Below are positions 62,077 through 63,699 of a stretch of 63,699 nucleotides of DNA, in pieces (the stretch's first letter is position 1; each line of letters begins with the position of its first letter). Source of the DNA: Candidatus Heimdallarchaeota archaeon. GTDB taxonomy: Archaea > Asgardarchaeota > Heimdallarchaeia > Heimdallarchaeales > Heimdallarchaeaceae. Under the pieces are notes generated by a model. It worked only from the letters and a program-made list of their open reading frames with translations. It made no database searches and was not told the origin of the DNA. The stretch spans positions 1 to 63,699 of the forward strand of contig JAHLWR010000022.1 in the NCBI GenBank assembly GCA_019057815.1. The letters are read 5' to 3'. Both the position numbers and the translations under genes were made by a program.

Positions 62077-62892
62077 CTAGAATGTTTTGTCTTGAATATT
62101 CTTTGTATTTAATAGATGCTCTGATTCCTGTGAATAAAAATATACAGATTCACCGATTTCCAGTTGTAACACTTGTGAAAATTTCCTTAAAGATATATTA
62201 AGGAAGTCAATAAATGGTAGAATTAAGTGGTTTAGTTTATATTGTTTTAGAAAACGCGCTTTTTCTGAATTAAAAGCAAAACTCAATACATTTTCAACTC
62301 CCTCTTTCTTTAATGATTGTAAATCAATCAAAGACAAATCATTCTCTGAAAATATAAAAGTAAACTCACTGTTTTTTGTGCTATTTTGCAAAGCAAGCCA
62401 ATTATTTGTCAAATGACTAAGAGAAGAGAGAAATTCTTCAAAATTTACTTCTGGAATTGTAATTGCTGTAAAAGACCGGGACGAAGGAAGCGTAATTTCT
62501 AATTTTTCTATTCTTTTAAAACCTAGTGTTTGAAGAAAATAGCTAATACCATCATTTGTAGAGTATACCCAGTTTTTTGAAAGGGTCACTGTTCGTATGT
62601 CGTTAAAAACAAGAGATCGTAACAATTCAAAATTCTTTTCTGAAAGCGGTAATTGACTCTTAAAGAGTGGTAAAGATAAAACAGAGACTGCTATATTCAC
62701 CTTCTTTTCCGACATGAAATGTAAAGCACGTAAGGTCACATAAGGAGTAACAACAACTCCTTTTACGTTGATTTTATCAAGTTTATTATCTGAAAACGAT
62801 CCAAATTCAGCCCCATATTCGCTAGAATTAGTGATTTGGCGATCACATAGGTGACTGAGTGTTGTAAGAAATTTACTAAGTTTTAAAGACAT
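62077..62892 (-). CDS. NIF3-like protein without metal ligands (weak assignment)
   Basis: Protein of 271 aa. The N-terminal half resembles the NIF3/YbgI pattern: INVKGVVVTPYVTLRALHFM, NIAVSVLSLPLF, ELLRSLVFNDIRTVTLSKN, then FLQTLGFKRIEKLEI, which match family positions (family has GHHP and HTNLD at these points). The metal-binding His/Asp are not present here. The C-terminal half is less clear. It lies upstream of the m5C methyltransferase in the same direction (67 bp). Confidence 0.5.
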   Translation of the reverse strand: MSLKLSKFLTTLSHLCDRQITNSSEYGAEFGSFSDNKLDKINVKGVVVTPYVTLRALHFMSEKKVNIAVSVLSLPLFKSQLPLSEKNFELLRSLVFNDIRTVTLSKNWVYSTNDGISYFLQTLGFKRIEKLEITLPSSRSFTAITIPEVNFEEFLSSLSHLTNNWLALQNSTKNSEFTFIFSENDLSLIDLQSLKKEGVENVLSFAFNSEKARFLKQYKLNHLILPFIDFLNISLRKFSQVLQLEIGESVYFYSQESEHLLNTKNIQDKTF

Positions 62893-63120
62893 TCTAAGAG
62901 AAAAGCTGTAAGCACTAATTAAAGGATTTGGGAGGGATAATTGAAACTGAATGATAATATTGAAATTGAGTTAAAAACCTAAAAAATGTAATAATTATAA
63001 GTGAATATAAGGAATTTCACAGATATGCAAATCTACCTTTTTTGTTTTCACCATTAATATCAATGGCAATATCTAGATATTTGAATGAAAACACAAAAAA
63101 ACTATAGCAAAAATAAAAAG

Positions 63121-63139
63121 TAAAAAAGAGTTAATACTC
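63121..63139 (-). terminator. Putative transcription terminator downstream of uS11
   Basis: Immediately after the uS11 stop the minus strand reads GAGTATTAACTC (stem GAGT/ACTC, 4-nt loop) then TTTTTTA and more T-runs. A small hairpin with T-rich tail is consistent with archaeal U-rich termination. Confidence 0.5.
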
Positions 63140-63538
63140 TTACATACGACGCCCACGGCGCCCACCCTTTCTCCTACATCCATCGTGGGGTAAGGGAGTT
63201 ACATCTTCTAATCTTAGTATTCTCATTTTTGATCTTTTCAAAGCTCTTAGTGCTGCTTGTGTTCCTGGTCCAGGAGTCCTATTCTTATGCCCTCCTGGGG
63301 CTCTATATCTTACATATAGTGCGTATATTCCTTTACTTTGGGCTTCATCTGATGCTGCATTTGCTGCTTTCATTGCTGCATAAGGACTTGATTCGTTTCT
63401 ATCAGCTTTTACGAACATTCCACCGCTTTTTCTGCTAAAAGTTTCAGCACCTGAAATGTCCGTTATATGAATAATAGTATCATTATAACTTGAGAATATG
63501 TGAGCTATACCATATTTGTAATCTTTCCTTCTACTCAT
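63140..63538 (-). CDS. rps11: 30S ribosomal protein S11 (uS11)
   Basis: Protein of 132 aa. Hallmarks are [42 protein letters not shown], the [20 protein letters not shown] block and C-terminal [21 protein letters not shown]. Its ATG overlaps the stop of the upstream uS4 (ATGA), as expected for the archaeal uS13-uS4-uS11 operon. Confidence 0.97.
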   Translation of the reverse strand: MSRRKDYKYGIAHIFSSYNDTIIHITDISGAETFSRKSGGMFVKADRNESSPYAAMKAANAASDEAQSKGIYALYVRYRAPGGHKNRTPGPGTQAALRALKRSKMRILRLEDVTPLPHDGCRRKGGRRGRRM

Positions 63539-63699
63539 TTTTTATCACCATCTTCTGTTTTGGTATCGGTTTTAGATTTAGATTCAACTTTGGGCTCAGG
63601 TTTAGATTCAACTTTAGGCTCAGGTTTGGATTCAACTTTGGGCTTAGGTTTGGATTCAACTTTGGGCTTAGGTTTGGATTCAACTTTAGGCTCAGGTTT
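63535..63699 (-). CDS. C-terminal tail of the gene upstream of uS11, probably uS4 (5' end outside window)
   Basis: Only the last 54 codons are in the window. They consist of five units of the octapeptide KPEPKVES or KPKPKVES followed by [14 protein letters not shown] and a TGA that overlaps the uS11 start. By archaeal operon order the gene should be uS4 (rps4), whose core normally ends without such a tail, so this is a lineage-specific extension. The identity is inferred from order only. Confidence 0.6.
   Translation of the reverse strand, partial: KPEPKVESKPKPKVESKPKPKVESKPEPKVESKPEPKVESKSKTDTKTEDGDKK
63580..63699 (-). repeat. 24-bp tandem repeats encoding KP(E/K)PKVES
   Basis: Five complete 24-bp units (minus strand AAACCTGAGCCTAAAGTTGA, with small variants) continue to the right edge. 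Units stay in frame and give Lys/Pro/Glu-rich octapeptides. Confidence 0.88.

Noticed and set aside
1-63699. tRNA or rRNA genes
   Set aside because: No T-loop GGTTCGAATCC-type sequence with matching arms was found in the spacers I read by eye; a dedicated scan could still find an intron-containing or unusual tRNA.

Overview
The window is visibly AT-rich archaeal DNA with densely packed genes on both strands, short spacers, several 4-16 bp gene overlaps and Shine-Dalgarno-like GGAG/GAGG motifs before many starts. The core machinery is archaeal/eukaryotic: eL15, uS15, eS1, eS6, eS24, eS31, uS11, the tail of uS4, TFB, Rpo7, Spt4, aIF2-gamma, ABCE1, RNase P proteins Pop5 and Rpp30, KEOPS Pcc1, family B DNA polymerase and RadA. 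It also carries eukaryote-like proteins: a Cys-less UEV (TSG101/Vps23-like) protein, an E2 ubiquitin-conjugating enzyme, two Ras/Rab-type GTPases, a Roadblock/LC7 protein and a gelsolin-like domain. Together these point to an Asgard archaeon (Promethearchaeota). I cannot place it to class from this window.

Layout. 0-5 kb: end of a repeat protein, a dolichol-phosphate GlcNAc-1-P transferase with a small membrane partner, the UEV gene divergent from ABCE1, and TrmO. 5-13 kb: eL15 with an RNA-binding protein, IleS, a C/D box sRNA, a WD40 protein, dCMP deaminase and the RNase P pair. 13-21 kb: eS6, TFB, XTP pyrophosphatase, then uS15 / catalytically degenerate DHH protein / Pcc1 / eS1, and a YchF-type GTPase. 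21-32 kb: amidohydrolase, a GlmU-like enzyme, a radical SAM protein, a TrmB-type coiled-coil regulator and a large surface protein. 32-36 kb: Nth, then a Ras-like GTPase converging on an operon of Roadblock protein, degenerate RecA/KaiC-like protein and coiled-coil winged-helix protein; TIM follows. 37-42 kb: Rpo7-Spt4-dephospho-CoA kinase-eS24-eS31 operon, aIF2-gamma, a PIN protein and a Trm5-like enzyme. 42-45 kb: an operon of a sugar-hydrolase-like protein, an acidic repeat protein and a CobA-like protein without its P-loop. 45-54 kb: PolB, membrane proteins, 3-hydroxyacyl-CoA dehydrogenase, a second GTPase, an intact CobA/CobO and RadA with two HhH domains. 54-60.7 kb: zinc-ribbon and coiled-coil proteins, a 50-aa gene, the E2, a preQ0/archaeosine gene set (queE, folE2/mptA, DUF366, queD, queC) and the gelsolin-like protein. 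60.7-63.7 kb: m5C methyltransferase, a NIF3-like protein, uS11 and the repeat-bearing end of uS4.

The strongest candidates for something new are the GTPase/Roadblock/dead-ATPase/winged-helix group at 32.8-35.5 kb, the UEV-plus-coiled-coil protein at 1.7-2.4 kb, and the single-domain gelsolin-like protein at 60 kb. A recurring theme is enzyme folds that have lost their catalytic residues next to conserved genes: the DHH protein, the CobA paralogue, the RecA-like protein and the NIF3-like protein. No tRNA, rRNA, CRISPR array, insertion sequence or integrase was seen.
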